A stretch of 64,000 nucleotides of DNA from Absidia repens (GCA_002105175.1 MCGE01000003.1:2181001-2245000); one strand, 5' to 3'; shown: positions 27,559-41,251, counted from the first letter of the stretch. Translations and numbers: made by a program. The notes: generated by a model from the sequence alone, not told the origin.

Positions 27559-28725
27559 TCATAAAGCAGGATTCAATAAATGATGGATGGAGGGTAATTT
27601 GGAATAAGGGGTATACGTTGGAAGGGGTGGACATGAAGAAGAAGAATGATGTAAAAAGACAGGTGACGAAGCATGGGTAGCAGTAGCAGTCGTAGTAGTA
27701 GGAGCAGGAGGAGGAGGACTATACCATTCTACTGGGGAGTGTTGTAATGTGGCGGAATCATTCAAAAGAAGGGAGGGGTCTGGTTTGATCATAACGGACG
27801 AGGAGGAGGAAGAGGGAGGAGGCGTGCCACCGAGACTACAATCAGAAGAGGACGAAGAGGATGAAGAGCCAGGACTTTGACAATCAGATAACACAGGCGA
27901 AGGAGGCATACTGTTGTTGTTGTTGTTGTGAGTGGAGGTATATAGTAATTTTCGCGACGCCAGATCAAAGTCATCCAATTCTTGAATCGTCATGGTCACG
28001 CCATGTTGCTTTTCTATATGTCGCATCAATTGACCCCGACGCCAAAATGATTTGTAGCAGCTGGTAGAAGGACAGTGGTGTAACTTAGCGGTGGCGGATT
28101 GACGGTAAGGACTAGATCTTGACATGGTAGCTGTGGATTTCATGGTACTGGTGGTATTGGTGGTGGTGTTGATGGCGGATACACGTGGAGAAGGAGAAGG
28201 TGATAGCGATGGGGATGACGATGTGGAGAAGGATGGTATATTTGAAGATGATGAAGTCGTAGTAGAGGAAGGTTGAACGAATCGGAGGATAGAGCAATGT
28301 TGTTGTTGTTTGGCATAAGCGTCTTCTTCATCGGCAGTACGCGGTTTTCCAGATAAATTAAACCGTCGAATTTTACGTCTTCTTTGTAACAAGATGGTGG
28401 GTGGAGACGTATGGACCTTGATATGGCGGCTCAATTCATCCGATCGAGCAAACCGTTTGTCACATTGAGGAAAGGTACAAGCATGAGGTTTCTCGCCAGT
28501 GTGTGTTCGGACATGTCGTACTTTATGTTCAAGGCGGTAAAAGGATTTGTGGCAGAATTCGCACTGATATGGACGTTGGTGAGCGGCAGCAGCAGCAGCA
28601 GAAGCAGCGGCAGTAGGAGTAGTAGTGGCCACAGGGGATTGTTGCTGTTGGTGCATGTCTTGATCATGTTGGTGGTGATCGGTAATGGGATTCATAAGCA
28701 TGGCAAGATTCGAGGCTTTTGTCAT
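27559..28725 (-). CDS. CreA/Mig1-like C2H2 zinc-finger transcription factor
   Basis: Intronless 388-aa protein. Two tandem C2H2 fingers near the N-terminus match the carbon-catabolite repressor class: finger 1 with C55, C58, H71, H75 ([17 protein letters not shown]), the linker [13 protein letters not shown], and finger 2 with C83, C88, H101, H105 ([18 protein letters not shown]). The [12 protein letters not shown] helix residues are those used to read GC-rich (SYGGRG-type) sites in CreA/Mig1. A third, separate finger is visible at C218, C223, H236, H241 ([19 protein letters not shown]). The rest is Ser/Pro/His low complexity, and polyAla and polyGln precede finger 1. Carbon repression is inferred from family only; Mucoromycota have several such paralogues, so orthology to CreA is not certain. 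Confidence 0.85.
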   Translation of the reverse strand: MTKASNLAMLMNPITDHHQHDQDMHQQQQSPVATTTPTAAASAAAAAAHQRPYQCEFCHKSFYRLEHKVRHVRTHTGEKPHACTFPQCDKRFARSDELSRHIKVHTSPPTILLQRRRKIRRFNLSGKPRTADEEDAYAKQQQHCSILRFVQPSSTTTSSSSNIPSFSTSSSPSLSPSPSPRVSAINTTTNTTSTMKSTATMSRSSPYRQSATAKLHHCPSTSCYKSFWRRGQLMRHIEKQHGVTMTIQELDDFDLASRKLLYTSTHNNNNNSMPPSPVLSDCQSPGSSSSSSSSDCSLGGTPPPSSSSSSVMIKPDPSLLLNDSATLQHSPVEWYSPPPPAPTTTTATATHASSPVFLHHSSSSCPPLPTYTPYSKLPSIHHLLNPAL

Positions 28726-30506
28726 GATATGTATTTATATGTATAAATGTATATTGTAAAGGTATATATATATAAACGAGGTGTATTTATAAAAGAAAAA
28801 GAAAAGCGAAATAGAAAAAAAAAAAAAAAAAAAAAAAAAGAAAAAAAAGGAAATGAAGTTTTATATTGTAAAATAATTCAAATTCCGCTATGAAATTTTG
28901 CTGCAAAGTAGCTTTAACCTGATCATCACCACTTTTATCTTTTTTTTTGAAGCATCATTTTTTCAGCACACAGAGAGTATAATAAAAATTATTTATATGG
29001 AGTCTTCACCCTTTCATTATTGCCTATTTTAGAGGATATCCCCTTTGTATTTTTTAGGTTTTCAACCAAAACAGCATCATGTTTGGGGAAGGAAAGAGCA
29101 CAGAGATGGAGTTTGTATTCTAAAGATTTAAGGTTCACATATAAAAAAAATAACATCGGATCCACAGAAGAACTCCACCCCTCCCCCCTTTTTTTTATAT
29201 AAAATATATACTGTATACACACCACACAGTGTTAGACTGGACTTGTACCATCAAACTTGTCATGCGGGGTATAAACGCAATCTCTTTTTTTCTTTTTTTT
29301 TCCAATATCAATCTCAGCCTTCTTGCGACTCCTGATCCGTTAACATTTAAATACATATTAAAAATGCCATTTTATTATCCTTATCATCGTCATCGTCAAT
29401 TCCTTTTTTGACTTTTTTGTTCTTTTGGGGGGAGGAGTTCATGGACCGTACTTTCTGCAGACTTAAGAGTATGGAAAGACGTTTTGGTCATCTCTTTCTT
29501 AGCAGTATCATATCATACGCACGTGTGTCATGGGTCACGTCGCACGGCAGGTCTTTTTTTTTTTTTTTTGTCTTTCTTTTTTTAATATATTTTATATGTA
29601 TGCACACACACACGCACACACACACATCGTATTATATATAATTTATATAGCCTATGTTTGTGTGTGCGGGTGTCTGTGTTTATTTATGCCTTCTCGTAAT
29701 CAAGTCAGGATATGCGAATCACTTTTTTCCTTTTGATTACCCTTTTTTGTTGGCGAGGGTACGGGTGGATAATTTTTTTGTTGTTGTGTGTTTTGGTAAC
29801 ACGCTTGCCCCATCATGATGCTTTCCATGTCTTCCGTGATATTTCGCCCGAGATCAATGTTACTTGTGGATACTTAATGAACAGGTGTGTTCCAAAAAGG
29901 CAATTGCGAACATCGACTATAATTGCATTAAGCTTTCCATTATAAGGGTGATGATTCATGGTTTCGCTGATAGCACTAGTAAAGGAATCATCGGCTTCCA
30001 TCAATATCATTATCCTTAATGTTTTAGTACAATGTGTTGTATTTTTTTTTATTTTTATCAGAACAATAAAGTTTTATATGTTTTAGAAATATCATAAAAC
30101 ATAAAAAAAATCATGATACTCATTGGAAGGTCAGTGCATAGTGCCCTTTTTTTTGCCTTCATTTGATCCGGAGGCTCCGAATCTTTCTTTATCTGTCTGT
30201 ATATGTATCATAAAAAGTACTTTTGAGTTTATCTTTTTCCTTGTATTCCAATCAATCAATCAATAACAACAAATCAATGTATTTACAAACAACAAATTCG
30301 GCTTGCCTGATTTCTACTCGGTATTTTTTTTTTTGTAAAGCTGGGCTGATATCATAAGCATGGCAACCAGTGAGCTCACACTCCAAGAAAAAAGTAACAC
30401 TCTACAATTTAATCGCCGACCTTATCATTTTTTCGAATTTTTTATTCCCTTTCGACTTTTTTTTTTTTTTTTTTTCCTGATATCTCATACATACATATAT
30501 ATAAGA
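28726..30506. other. Divergent spacer CreA-like / YPT7
   Basis: 1.8 kb with an A homopolymer (28816-28849), poly-T tracts and CA/TG-rich low-complexity DNA. A 65-codon minus frame at 29813-30010 has protein-like composition but no recognisable domain or splice context. CT-rich DNA just before 30507 is probably the YPT7 promoter. Confidence 0.35.
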
Positions 30507-31671
<1,165 letters not shown>

Positions 31672-32204
31672 ATATAGTCTTGTTGTTTATTTATTGTATT
31701 TCTCCCTTAAACCTCCTCCCTCTCCCACAAAACTATCTTTTTTTTTAGTAGGATAGTCTTTGTTTTTTTTCTTTCTACCCATTCAGCTGATTATCAATAA
31801 AACATTTTTTCTTCCAATTCTATTGTTGTTTTGCGTGTGATACGTTTTGCAGTGTACATGAAAGTATATATGTGCGTGTAGAGTATGTATGCGGGTGTAC
31901 GTATTGTGTACAAAAAATATGTGTGGAATATTCATCCAACTGGTGATCTACTATACATATCGTATCGAAATGTTTTGACCCTGTTCCTTGTATGCATCTA
32001 TGTTAATCCTTTCTAGTCCCATATTTGTTTTCTTTTTTCCCACAATCCCGAATGCTTGTCCAAAATGCATGACCCCTTCCAACAATGAAGTAAAAATAGA
32101 TACCCCACATACCATCATCATCATCATCATCATCATATCATTCAAACACAAATCATCTTTATTGTAAAAATAAATAAATAAATAAAAATTGAAAGACGGA
32201 GACA

Positions 32205-32290
32205 AATAATAATAATAATAATAATAATAACACTAATACTAATAATAATACTAATACTAACACTAACACTAACACTAATAATAATAGTAA
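32205..32290. repeat. Imperfect (AAT)n / (CACTAA)n tandem repeat
   Basis: Trinucleotide ATA/AAT array passing into ACTAAT and CACTAACACTAACACTAA hexamers, between YPT7 and PHO8 3' ends. The hexamer resembles but is not the canonical CCCTAA telomere unit. Confidence 0.8.
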
Positions 32291-32411
32291 AAAAGAAGAT
32301 ATATAGAATAGAAACTTCTATCTAGTACAATACAAAGGGAAGTGATAAAAGCAACCATCCCCGTTAAAGTTGGGAGATACACATTTTTTCAATCGAAATA
32401 AGAGACGCCAT

Positions 32412-34908
32412 CTAGTTATTGTAACGTTGATGATCAGATATCATGTTGGTATAATCATCCTCCGCAGACATCTGATTCCAAAGGGTGCGAATCTTGCCGG
32501 AGATACTTTTTTTTTTTATAAAAAAAAAAAAAAATAGGTCATCAGTTGTGTGTAAAGTTTTTCCTCTTAATATCATGTGTGTATCGCGGAGGGGGGGGGT
32601 GTTCTTACCTGGATTTATTCATGCTAGTCAATCGAGCAGTAATATCATTCACATCCAAACCCAAGAATTTGATCATAAAGTCACCAATTTCTGTATTTTC
32701 ATGGCTTCCACGAAGAGCTTCGGTGCCTTCACCCAAAGCATACAAATTCACGTCAACTCCAGTATGACCCCAGGTGGTCCACTAAGTCATCGAATATTAA
32801 AAGTGAATCCTTTTGATATTTGTTTCTCCTCCCTTCCTTTTTTTTTTTTTTTTTTTTTTTTTACTACCACTTACACCAATCAATGCTCGGCGACTGACAA
32901 TATCAGAGAGATAGGTTGCTAACACTTCGATGGTTTTGTCACTCGATTTCCATGTCAACACTCGATCCACTTCCTCGTCCGATGGATTCTTTACACCAAG
33001 TCCATCGCCAATGATAGTTTGAGTCAGGTATTCCACCGTATCCTCCTTGTTTTCGATTGCTTGATTCCACATATTTGCCAATACTTCAGATGAGTTCATC
33101 ACATGGCTAATGACTTCAGGGTTCCTAAAATAAATAATAAATGGTCCCGTGATGAGTAATAGTCAAATAAAAAAAAAAACGCACACACGTCTCCGCATCT
33201 CCTAAAAAAGACATCCCATCCCTTTTTACCATTTATATTCAGGGTAGCCTTCACCCACTTGTCTACCGACGGTCAGTCCACCAGTTTCATGATCACTTGT
33301 TGAGATAACCACAGTATCGGGATTGTTGCGTACAAATTCCTTGACCAATTCAACGGTATGTTGATATTCCAAGATTTCATGAACATGAGCGGCAGGATCA
33401 TTTCTATAGTTATATACATATATTTAAATATAAATAGAAAAGCGAAAAAAAAAATATGTAAGTAATATATCCGATATTCTTTTTTTGTATATATTTGATG
33501 CAACTTTGTTTATATATACAATTTTTTTTCCCTTACGAATGAGCTGCCATATCAATGCGACTTCCTTCAATCATTAAAAAGAATCCACGGTCGGTATCTT
33601 TGGAAGCTTTGGATAAAATCGAGAGCGCCTTGGCCGTCATTTCCTTGAGCGAGGGTTCAACTGAGGGATTACGATCGATTTCATAAGACATGTGCTAAAC
33701 TCGACCCAAGACAGAAAAAAAACAAAAAAAAAGTGAATAACTGATAAGGAAAAGATGTTGTTGTTAATTGTTTTACCTGGGGAGTGAAGATGGCCATCAA
33801 GGGAAGTTCGGGTTCATTGGCACGAATAGCATCAAAATCTTGTCGGGTACGCTTGACGGTCCAACCAAATTGATCCTTGGCTTCCTCGAATAAGTCGCGT
33901 TGATCGTTCCGGCAGCTTCCTTCGGTCGTATTGCTAAGGAATTCACAAGAACCACCACCAAACATTAAATCCACCGAGCGACCCAAAGGGTTGTGGCCAA
34001 TTTGCTGTTCTGCAATTTCAGGCTCCCAGTCCCGCCATTCAATATGCGCAGAGAAACTTGCTGTGTGATAAATTAAAGAAATTTGTCAAACCGTTAGTCA
34101 TGTATGTACATATTTGTTTTCAGTCGTCAGTTCACTTTACCTGGGGTTGCATGAGTAATACGCGAGGTCACCACCAGCCCAGTCAACATATCGCGATGAT
34201 GTTTGGCCGATTCAAGTACAGTACCACATGCCTCCTTGGAAGGATTGACTATACAGATTTGGTGGTGATGTTAGTAAACTATCTAAGGATAATACCGTAG
34301 AACTTTTTTTTTCCTTTTTGAATTACCTCCAATAGCACCATTGTAAGATTTCAAACCACACGAAAACGCCGTTGCGCCTGCAGCGCTGTCGGTGACTAAA
34401 CTTGAGGAGCTTTGCGTTCGACTGTGACCAACATGAATTTCGTCCAGAGGTAACATGGCATCTTTGGGTGCCAAATCTTCACGCCATTGATGATACTGAC
34501 GTGCATATGTTTCCGAAGCAGGACCAAACCCATCACTGATCATCATGATGACGTTCCGTTTGGGAGCTATGTTTTCATATAGGAGAGAATGTGTTTGGCA
34601 TTAGTTAAGAGCGACGGCGGGGGAAGGTGGTATCCTTGTTATTCCATTTTTACTTACCTTTGCTGCTACCAGAGAATAAAACCACAGCTGAGCTGATAAC
34701 AATTGCGCTTGCAATACAGATAATGACACCAGCAATCACACGTTTTCTTGTCTTGTTCTATTATAAATATGAAAGAGATTAGTGTTCATTCATAAAAGTA
34801 ATGGCGGGTAAAAGAATGGAATCGGAACTGTACCTTTGGCGAGGAAGGAATAGAGCTCACTTGCTCTTCAGCAGCAGGAATGGCACTGTAGTTCGTCGCG
34901 GAACTCAT
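32412..34908 (-). CDS. PHO8: Vacuolar alkaline phosphatase (Pho8-type)
   Basis: Zn/Mg-dependent alkaline phosphatase with a single N-terminal TM anchor (type II). After a short cytoplasmic tail (MSSATNYSAIPAAEEQVSS) comes a TM helix (VIAGVIICIASAIVISSAVV). The catalytic domain follows: MMISDGFGPAS (metal Asp), the nucleophile motif VTDSAAGATAF with Ser after Asp, SCGLKSYNGAIG, SRITHATPASFSAH, EGSRIDMAAHSNDP, STSDHETGGL and GHTGVDVNLYA. Roughly eight exons on the minus strand; about 550-570 aa, normal for the family. The short cytoplasmic tail could carry the AP-3 sorting signal as in yeast, but I do not see the yeast motif itself. The 5' end faces the MARVEL-like gene across 332 bp. Confidence 0.94.
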
Positions 34909-35240
34909 TGAATATAAAAGTCAAAGAAGAAAAAAAAAAGTAGAAGTATAAAAGCAAAGAGAGAGAAAAGAAAAAAAAGAGAGGAAGAAGATAAGGAAAA
35001 AAAAAAGAAAAGGAATGCCATTTTACACATTTTTCCCAAGACTTGAATTCCGACAGACGGCAATCCAATCCTTTTGGCCAAGTGATCGATTTGCAAGGCA
35101 AAATGGAATTTCATTCTTCACTTTGAAGCATCATTTCCTGTCCTCTTTTTTTTTTTTTTTTCTCATCTATTCTTTTCTTTCCTTATCACACATTTGATTC
35201 GCTTTTTTTTTTCTCTATTTATTCAGCACCATCACACACC
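34909..35240. promoter_or_regulatory. Putative bidirectional promoter PHO8 / MARVEL-like gene
   Basis: 332-bp spacer between divergent starts: A-rich on the PHO8 side, T-rich on the other, with a central unique patch (about 35015-35110) containing GGCAATCCAATCC, a CCAAT-box candidate. Confidence 0.45.
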
Positions 35241-36000
35241 ATGAAGAAGGATAACAACAAATGTCCCCGTTCATCAAACTCCGCTGATCAAACCAAAAAA
35301 GCAACGCCATCATCACCCACATCATCAGAATCTAAATCCTATTTCAAAGATGATCAAGATGCCGATGAAAACGGAATATCGCCGTCCTCGTTTCACCCAC
35401 CCAACATAGGCCGTCTAGTCATTCGTTTTTGGCAATTCATAGCTGCCATTGGCGCTTTGGGTTTTCAAATTGGAGCTTCTCATTGTAAAAGTTTCATTAT
35501 ATCCCCACACCGCTCTTCCCCTCCCCTTTTTTTTTTTTTTTCATCCCAACCTTTTTTTTTTTATTATTATTTGTAGATTCCGGCATAGCTTTTGTGTTTC
35601 GTGACCCGACCTTGCAGTATTATACATATGCAATCGATTTCATGTCTCTGATGTGGGTTTTATTTTTGATCTACGTCTATCTCACACGCCGGTTCGGTGG
35701 TAACACAGGCAAAGTCAAACGCCCAGTTGCGTTTGTCACCGACACGGCGCTGTCTGTCATGTTCGGTGTCTCTTCATTTTACCAATTTGCCACTTATAAT
35801 TGTCCACCTGGTCGATACAATGGATGGTAAGAGACATCATTACTATTGTCAACATACACCCATTTTCTCAAAAAGAGCCATTTTGTAATAGGTGCGATTT
35901 CCATAACACGGGTCGGTTCTTTTTGTTGTCTCTTTTTTTATCGTATGCTATCATGATGTGTTGGGATTTGTTTGGAGGCTGTAATTGTCTACGTGCATAA
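35241..36000 (+). CDS. Four-TM MARVEL-like membrane protein
   Basis: Exactly 200 aa from three exons (35241-35484, 35577-35826, 35892-36000), frame-consistent. The N-terminal 50 residues are Ser/Thr/Lys-rich and cytosolic. Then four hydrophobic segments follow: RFWQFIAAIGALGFQIGA, FMSLMWVLFLIYVYL, FVTDTALSVMFGVSSFYQFA and RFFLLSLFLSYAIMMCWDLF, ending in a Cys pair (GGCNCLRA). This layout fits fungal MARVEL-domain proteins (Nce102/Fhn1-like plasma-membrane organisers), though similarity is by topology and short motifs only. The YNCPPGRYNGWCDFH loop between TM3 and TM4 has two Cys that might pair on the outside. Confidence 0.7.
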
Positions 36001-36251
36001 TAAAAAATATATAATAAAGAAAAAACATGTACAAAAAAAGAAAAAAACAAGATGAGGAGAGCAACAAAGGCAAAATGTTTTATTGCAGAAGAAAATGATG
36101 GACTATAACACATATAAATGAATCTACAAAATATCACTATTTGAATAAACTATAAACTACACAAAATAAAAATAATAATAAAACTAATAATAAATACAAA
36201 AAGTCCCATTCCACCGCATGAAGTTTGGGGAGCTTGACATGATCACCATCA

Positions 36252-38214
36252 TCATTTAGAGTAAAGGGCATCATAGTAAGGTTTTAACCGACTTCGGTCC
36301 ACCGTAGACACATAGTACATCCCCGAGTTGTTGGTCCAAGACACAGCTTCCGAATAGTATTCAAATTCTTCGACCTTCAATATTGATTCCGGCATGTCTA
36401 AAGTCCGTTGATTGATCTTGTGATGTTTCGGTACAAACGACTTTAAAGAGATGATTTTGGTGCCTTCTTTCAAATCCAAAAACATTTGCGCCAAACTATG
36501 ATTTGTGGTTGCATCAAATGCATAATTGTTCACCAATAATACGTCTGCTCGTGTCATGGTTGTATACATATCGTTCGCTGCTGTGTCCAAAAAATCACCA
36601 TGTCGAAAATGCACTTTCCCAGTAGGGAGAGACCAAGCTCTAATACCAAAAAGAAGAAGATTGGGATCAGTATGATGATTAACAAAACTTTCTCTCCTCT
36701 AAGCGGGACTTACTTCATTCTTGTAGCATATTCCTTCAACTGTCGCTTGGCATACTTGCAAGGTGTTTCCATGATTTCAATACCATACGATTCACATCCA
36801 GTTTGTGCTGCGACTTGTAACACCACATTTCCAATCCCACATCCAAGATCCATGAATACACTTTTCGACGTAATGTTGGTTTTGGCAATAAATTCGTTCA
36901 CCAGCGATGCATTAATTTCCCCATAAACATAATTCGAGAAGGCTACAAAAAAAAAACCAAAACGTAAGTATCCCCTGGTTGGTTGGGGGTTTTTTTTTTG
37001 TCCATATTGCAGCAATTGTCTCTTTTTTTTTTACCTTGATAATTGTTCAGGGCATCTGCTTGATGAGCCACGGTTCGAGAGTAAACTTGATACAAGATAT
37101 GACAAGTCAAATCATAGGTTGGATGGCGTAAATGTTTAGCGTTCTTTGTGATTTCTCCATTGGCCTTGAGTTCCTTGATGACCTTGTTGAATTCATCCAC
37201 AGCATGTGCAAACCCCGGTCCATTTCGCCTATTTCGGTATTTTGTCAAGTTACGCATGATCCCATGCGACCCATCCCCCAGTCTGGCTTGTTGCGCCGGT
37301 GTAAGATAACAATCGTAAATCCAAAACGCTGTTTGATAAATATCGTTCACAGGGTGGTATTCGTCATTATCCTCTTCCACATCGTCTTGTCGTGCATTCA
37401 ATTTCACCGGCTTCAGTAACAAAAAACTACAAAAAAAAAAAACAAAAACGGGGTATGGTGTTAACCTTTTATGTTGTGTTTTGGCTTCCTTGTTCCCGCC
37501 CATATCCGGTTACTTTATGTCCCATACTTTTCATATTCACCAATACCAGGGTATTCCAAAGTTGACACGTAATCGTCTTTCAAAGGTGAGGATCTTGGTG
37601 AATCATCCGCTTCTTCTTGAGTTTGGGTGAAGACTAATACAAAGAAGAAAAAAATATATCCCAAAACGAGAGTTTAATATACACTAGTTTTAATCAAAAC
37701 TTGAAACAGCCTTCTCACCCACCCTCCCCTGGCTCCCTCCCCCCTCTCCCTACCTTCCATGTCACAGGGCACCTGACGGTCACCCTACCCTACCCTACCC
37801 CACCCCCTCTAATTCACTTTTTATTTTTGGGATAAACTTACAGGGTCGATATTTCGATTTGGTCGCTTTCACCATACGTTCTGAATGAGTAATACACCTT
37901 GTAGGTTTCGCTTTCTTTGTAGCTGGTAGTGATGGTGCTGGAGTTCCATGGGTTGACGAAAGGGCAGCTGAGGAGAGTCGACGTTTAAGGCTAGCGTCAT
38001 CATGGCTGGGTTCTTTGGACTTGAGAGGTGTTGTATGGATGGCATGAGGTTTCTTGTCTATGATACGACTGATAGACGGTTGGGCTGCTGTTGCTGTGGA
38101 AGACGAAGACGAAGAAGAAGAAGAGAGTGTTGTGGTGGCACCGATGGGCATTTTCAGCAACTTTTCTTTTTGATCGGCTTCCGACAATAGGTATAACTTG
38201 TTTCTGATGCTCAT
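36252..38214 (-). CDS. DOT1: Histone H3-K79 methyltransferase DOT1
   Basis: SAM-dependent, non-SET lysine methyltransferase acting on nucleosomal H3K79. Five exons fit perfectly in phase (37842-38214, 37528-37633, 37035-37426, 36714-36942, 36252-36639), giving 495 aa. The first ~170 residues are basic, Ser-rich and disordered (KKAKPTRCITHSERMVKATK), as expected for the nucleosome-binding N-terminus. The DOT1 domain shows NYVYGEINASLVNEF, motif I DLGCGIGNVVLQVAA, GIEIMETPCKYAKRQ, RHGDF, VNNYAFD (the NNFAF-type motif) and ISLKSFVP. It is head-to-head with TRM7 (340 bp). Intron 1 holds a CCCTA pentamer array. Possible alternative start at MPIGATT, 22 codons downstream. Confidence 0.94.
37777..37806 (+). 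repeat. Short (CCCTA)n-like array in DOT1 intron 1
   Basis: CACCCTACCCTACCCTACCC followed by CACCCCCTC, lying within the first DOT1 intron (sense strand reads TAGGG units). Confidence 0.8.
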
Positions 38215-38553
38215 AAGGGAGAGATAGAGAGTATATATGGTGAGATAAACGAAGGGAAAGGCAACAAAAAAAATGGAGGAGGAAAGAAAAAAAAAGGGGG
38301 GTGGGGGAGGAGGAGAGGAGAGAGAGAGGGGAAAAAAAGGGAAAGAAAAGAGAAACAGTGTTAAAAGAAAAAAAAAAGTAAATGATTTTGGGCTTTTTGA
38401 TCGAATTATATTCATTTGCTCGAAAAACTTGCCCAATCAAATAACTTGAAATTTCGCCAAATCAAATCCCCCTTCCGATCGGCTTGGCCTAATTTTTTTT
38501 CGTATTTTTTTTTTTTTTTTTTTTTTCTGTTGTGAGCGGATTTTTTATGAAAT
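38215..38553. promoter_or_regulatory. Putative bidirectional promoter DOT1 / TRM7
   Basis: 339 bp between divergent starts. The DOT1 side is purine-rich on the plus strand (GGAGGAGGAGAGGAGAGAGA at about 38305), the centre has CCCAATCAAAT at about 38430 (CCAAT-type), and the TRM7 side has a T-homopolymer (38508-38526). Confidence 0.5.
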
Positions 38554-40038
38554 ATGGGAAAGTCTTCTAAGGACAAACGCGATGTGGTATGTGAATGGAC
38601 ATTTGAAGTGAAAAACATATTTATTGCTTGTTTTGCGGTACTGATCTTTGTTAATTAGTATTACCGATTAGCCAAGGAGCAAGGCTGGCGTGCTAGAAGC
38701 GCATTCAAATTATTACAGTTGGATGAAGAATTTGACCTGTTCAAAGGTAATGTATATATGATTCAAGTGAATAATGGAAACGACGGTGTTTATGTTAACG
38801 GGAAAAAAAAATATTTATCCATGACTACCTTTGACTCATTGATGATCTCTTCATTTCCATGTAGATGTCCACCGTGCAGTGGATCTATGTGCCGCACCAG
38901 GCAGTTGGTCACAAGTATTGACAAACAAATTAAGGTAACAAAATTACTGCGTGGAGGAGGGGGAGGGTATAAGTAAGCTACCTTATGAGATTGACACTCG
39001 CACGTATACCTTTTTGTAGAGAAAATCATGAAAAGAATCCTCAAGAAGAAAAACCCAAGATTGTTGCTGTTGATCTTCAAGCCATGGCACCATTAGAAGG
39101 TGTGATTCAAATCCAAGGCGATATTACCAAGAAATCGACAGCCGATGAAATCATTGCTCATTTCGAAGGTGAATTATCTGATATTGTTATTTGTGATGGT
39201 GCTCCCGATGTGACAGGTTTACATGATATGGATGAATACATTCAAGCACAACTTTTGTTAGCGGTAAAGCATGAAAAATTTGTGCTCTTTACGTTGTACG
39301 AATGACTCAACCTTCCCTTATTTTTTTTTTTTTTTTTTTGTTAGGCTCTCAATATTACAACCCACGTTTTACGACCTGGTGGATCATTCGTGGCAAAGAT
39401 TTTTAGAGGAAAGGATATCACACTTTTATATTCTCAACTCAAGATTTTCTTCCCAGTTGTGACTTGTAGCAAACCCAGAAGCTCTCGAAACTCAAGTATA
39501 GGTAAACAGGCTATAAAGAGAAGAATAGGATCACTATAGTATAAAGGGATGTATGGCTTATACTTTTTTATTTAGAATCGTTTATTGTCTGTCAAGGCTA
39601 CGCCCCTCCCAAGGACTACAAACCCACCATGGCCAATCCTCTTTTGGATTTGAATTATGGTAAACCCATTTATCTGAAGTATATGTTACAATGTTAGGAT
39701 TGAATAACTCACCCTCCTTTTTTTTTATGTAGATGCTAAAAATGAATTGGTGGGCCCAAATCGAACCATTGTTCCTTTCCTTGCGTGTGGCGATATCAAG
39801 TAAGTCATAAAAGATGAATGAATTAAAAAAACGTGTAGCATTTCAAATGTACATTTTGTGTTCCTGAATTGACCATCCCTTCTTTCCTCTTTTTCGGGAT
39901 TTTCTCAAAAATAGTGGTTATGATTCCGACCGTACATATCCTTTACAGAATAGTTATACACCTTTAGACCCCTTACAGCCCCCTATTACAGCCCCATACA
40001 AAACTGCCATATCTATGAAACGAAACAATGTACTGTAA
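38554..40038 (+). CDS. TRM7: tRNA 2'-O-ribose methyltransferase (Trm7/FTSJ1)
   Basis: FtsJ/RrmJ-fold enzyme that methylates the 2'-OH of positions 32 and 34 in the anticodon loop of certain tRNAs, with partner subunits (family knowledge). Eight exons, all in phase (38554-38586, 38659-38746, 38865-38934, 39020-39263, 39345-39501, 39576-39659, 39733-39799, 39915-40038). Motifs: [28 protein letters not shown] (catalytic Lys), [13 protein letters not shown] (SAM loop), [16 protein letters not shown] (catalytic Asp), [11 protein letters not shown] (catalytic Lys), ESFIVCQGY (catalytic Glu). The K-D-K-E tetrad is therefore complete. The C-terminal exons ([19 protein letters not shown]) match the Trm7-specific tail. 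AATAAATAATTC lies at about 40059. Confidence 0.95.
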
Positions 40039-41189
40039 TTTAGTTTAATTTTTTTATGAATAAATAATTCTTTGCAACATATATGTATATTTTGATCGTA
40101 TTTCAGTGCATGCTAGGTTTATTTATATAATGTCTTCTTGTGGGATTTACGTGATGGCTTTATGTTTTGCCTTTTATGAGTATACGGGATTTCACAGTAC
40201 ATTATGTTATTATTAGATCTTTTGTTGCTACTGTGACGTCTTTATGTGAACATAATATGGTACTGTACTGTACAGTACGTATAGTATTGCTTCTTATTAT
40301 ATGATACACATGTATGCAATCTGTAATGTATTTTGTACGGCATCATACAGTTTAATACATAATACTGTATGATTGTCACTGTGATATCATGGCACTGTAT
40401 GATATGCAGATAGATCACCTGCTGATTTTTGAATTGGGTTTGAGGCTGGTAAGCATTTATAGTAAATATAGATGGTAACATATGACTTCATGTATATTTA
40501 ATCATAATGAAGTTTTTTTTTTTGATCGTGTGAAGGAACCGGTGCTCTGGATAAATACAATATTTGAAGAGGAGAAAATATGTATGTAGGATGGCGATTC
40601 AATCGACAACTTATTGCAGTCCCTTACCTACAATGTCATATGTTACCCAAAGCATATTTTCTTATGTATGTCGCTTGCGCCCCACTTTTCGCCAGCAGTT
40701 TACTTCATTTGGCATGACTGCTGATAATTATTGTAGTGCAGTGCCGGAAAAAGATGAAAGCATTTGGGTCCCACAGAAAATAACAGGGTACTTAACAATT
40801 AAGCGTTTAGCCATGTAATATGGTAATAAGGATGAAATGAAACAAAGATGCGTGATTGACTGGTGTTTTTAGTTATTAGAAAGAGCCGTTTTGCATTCGA
40901 AGGTGGTGGGTTTTGGCTTAGGCGTCTAGCCATCCCGTCACCAGGGCGTTTACCAAGAAAAATAAAAGCAGGGAATTTATGTGGGTAAACTAAATACCTT
41001 CCAGCATGCTTTAATCATGCTTAGCTGTTTTTTTTTTTATGCGCCGTTCATTGTCTTTTTTCATGCGTTCATCACAGCCACCTTTCTTTAAAACCATTCA
41101 CCACTATATTTAGTAACTCAGTAGAGTACTGTACAGTTCGGTAGATTGAGCGCTGAGAACAGCAGATGATTGATGTTGACTCATACCTT

Positions 41190-41220
<31 letters not shown>

Positions 41221-41249
41221 TCTAAACGCACAAGCACAGCACAATACAG
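40039..41249. other. Gene-free, repeat-derived region
   Basis: AT-rich DNA rich in CTGTA/TACAG palindromes (for example TACTGTACTGTACAGTAC at 40261-40278 and TACTGTACAGT at 41127-41137). A stretch at about 40690-40745 (CATTTGGCATGACTGCTGAT) resembles 42845-42880 (CACTTGGCATAACTGCTGAT), so part of it is another dispersed repeat. A poly-T run of 26 lies just before the MITE. The 84-codon plus frame here has no protein-like features. Confidence 0.5.
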
Positions 41250-41251
41250 TA

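Noticed and set aside
32205..32290. Interstitial telomere sequence
   Set aside because: CACTAA hexamers differ from CCCTAA and grade into an ordinary (AAT)n microsatellite.
40564..40818. 84-codon plus frame after TRM7
   Set aside because: Overlaps a dispersed repeat relic (similar words recur at 42845-42880) and shows no domain or splice context.
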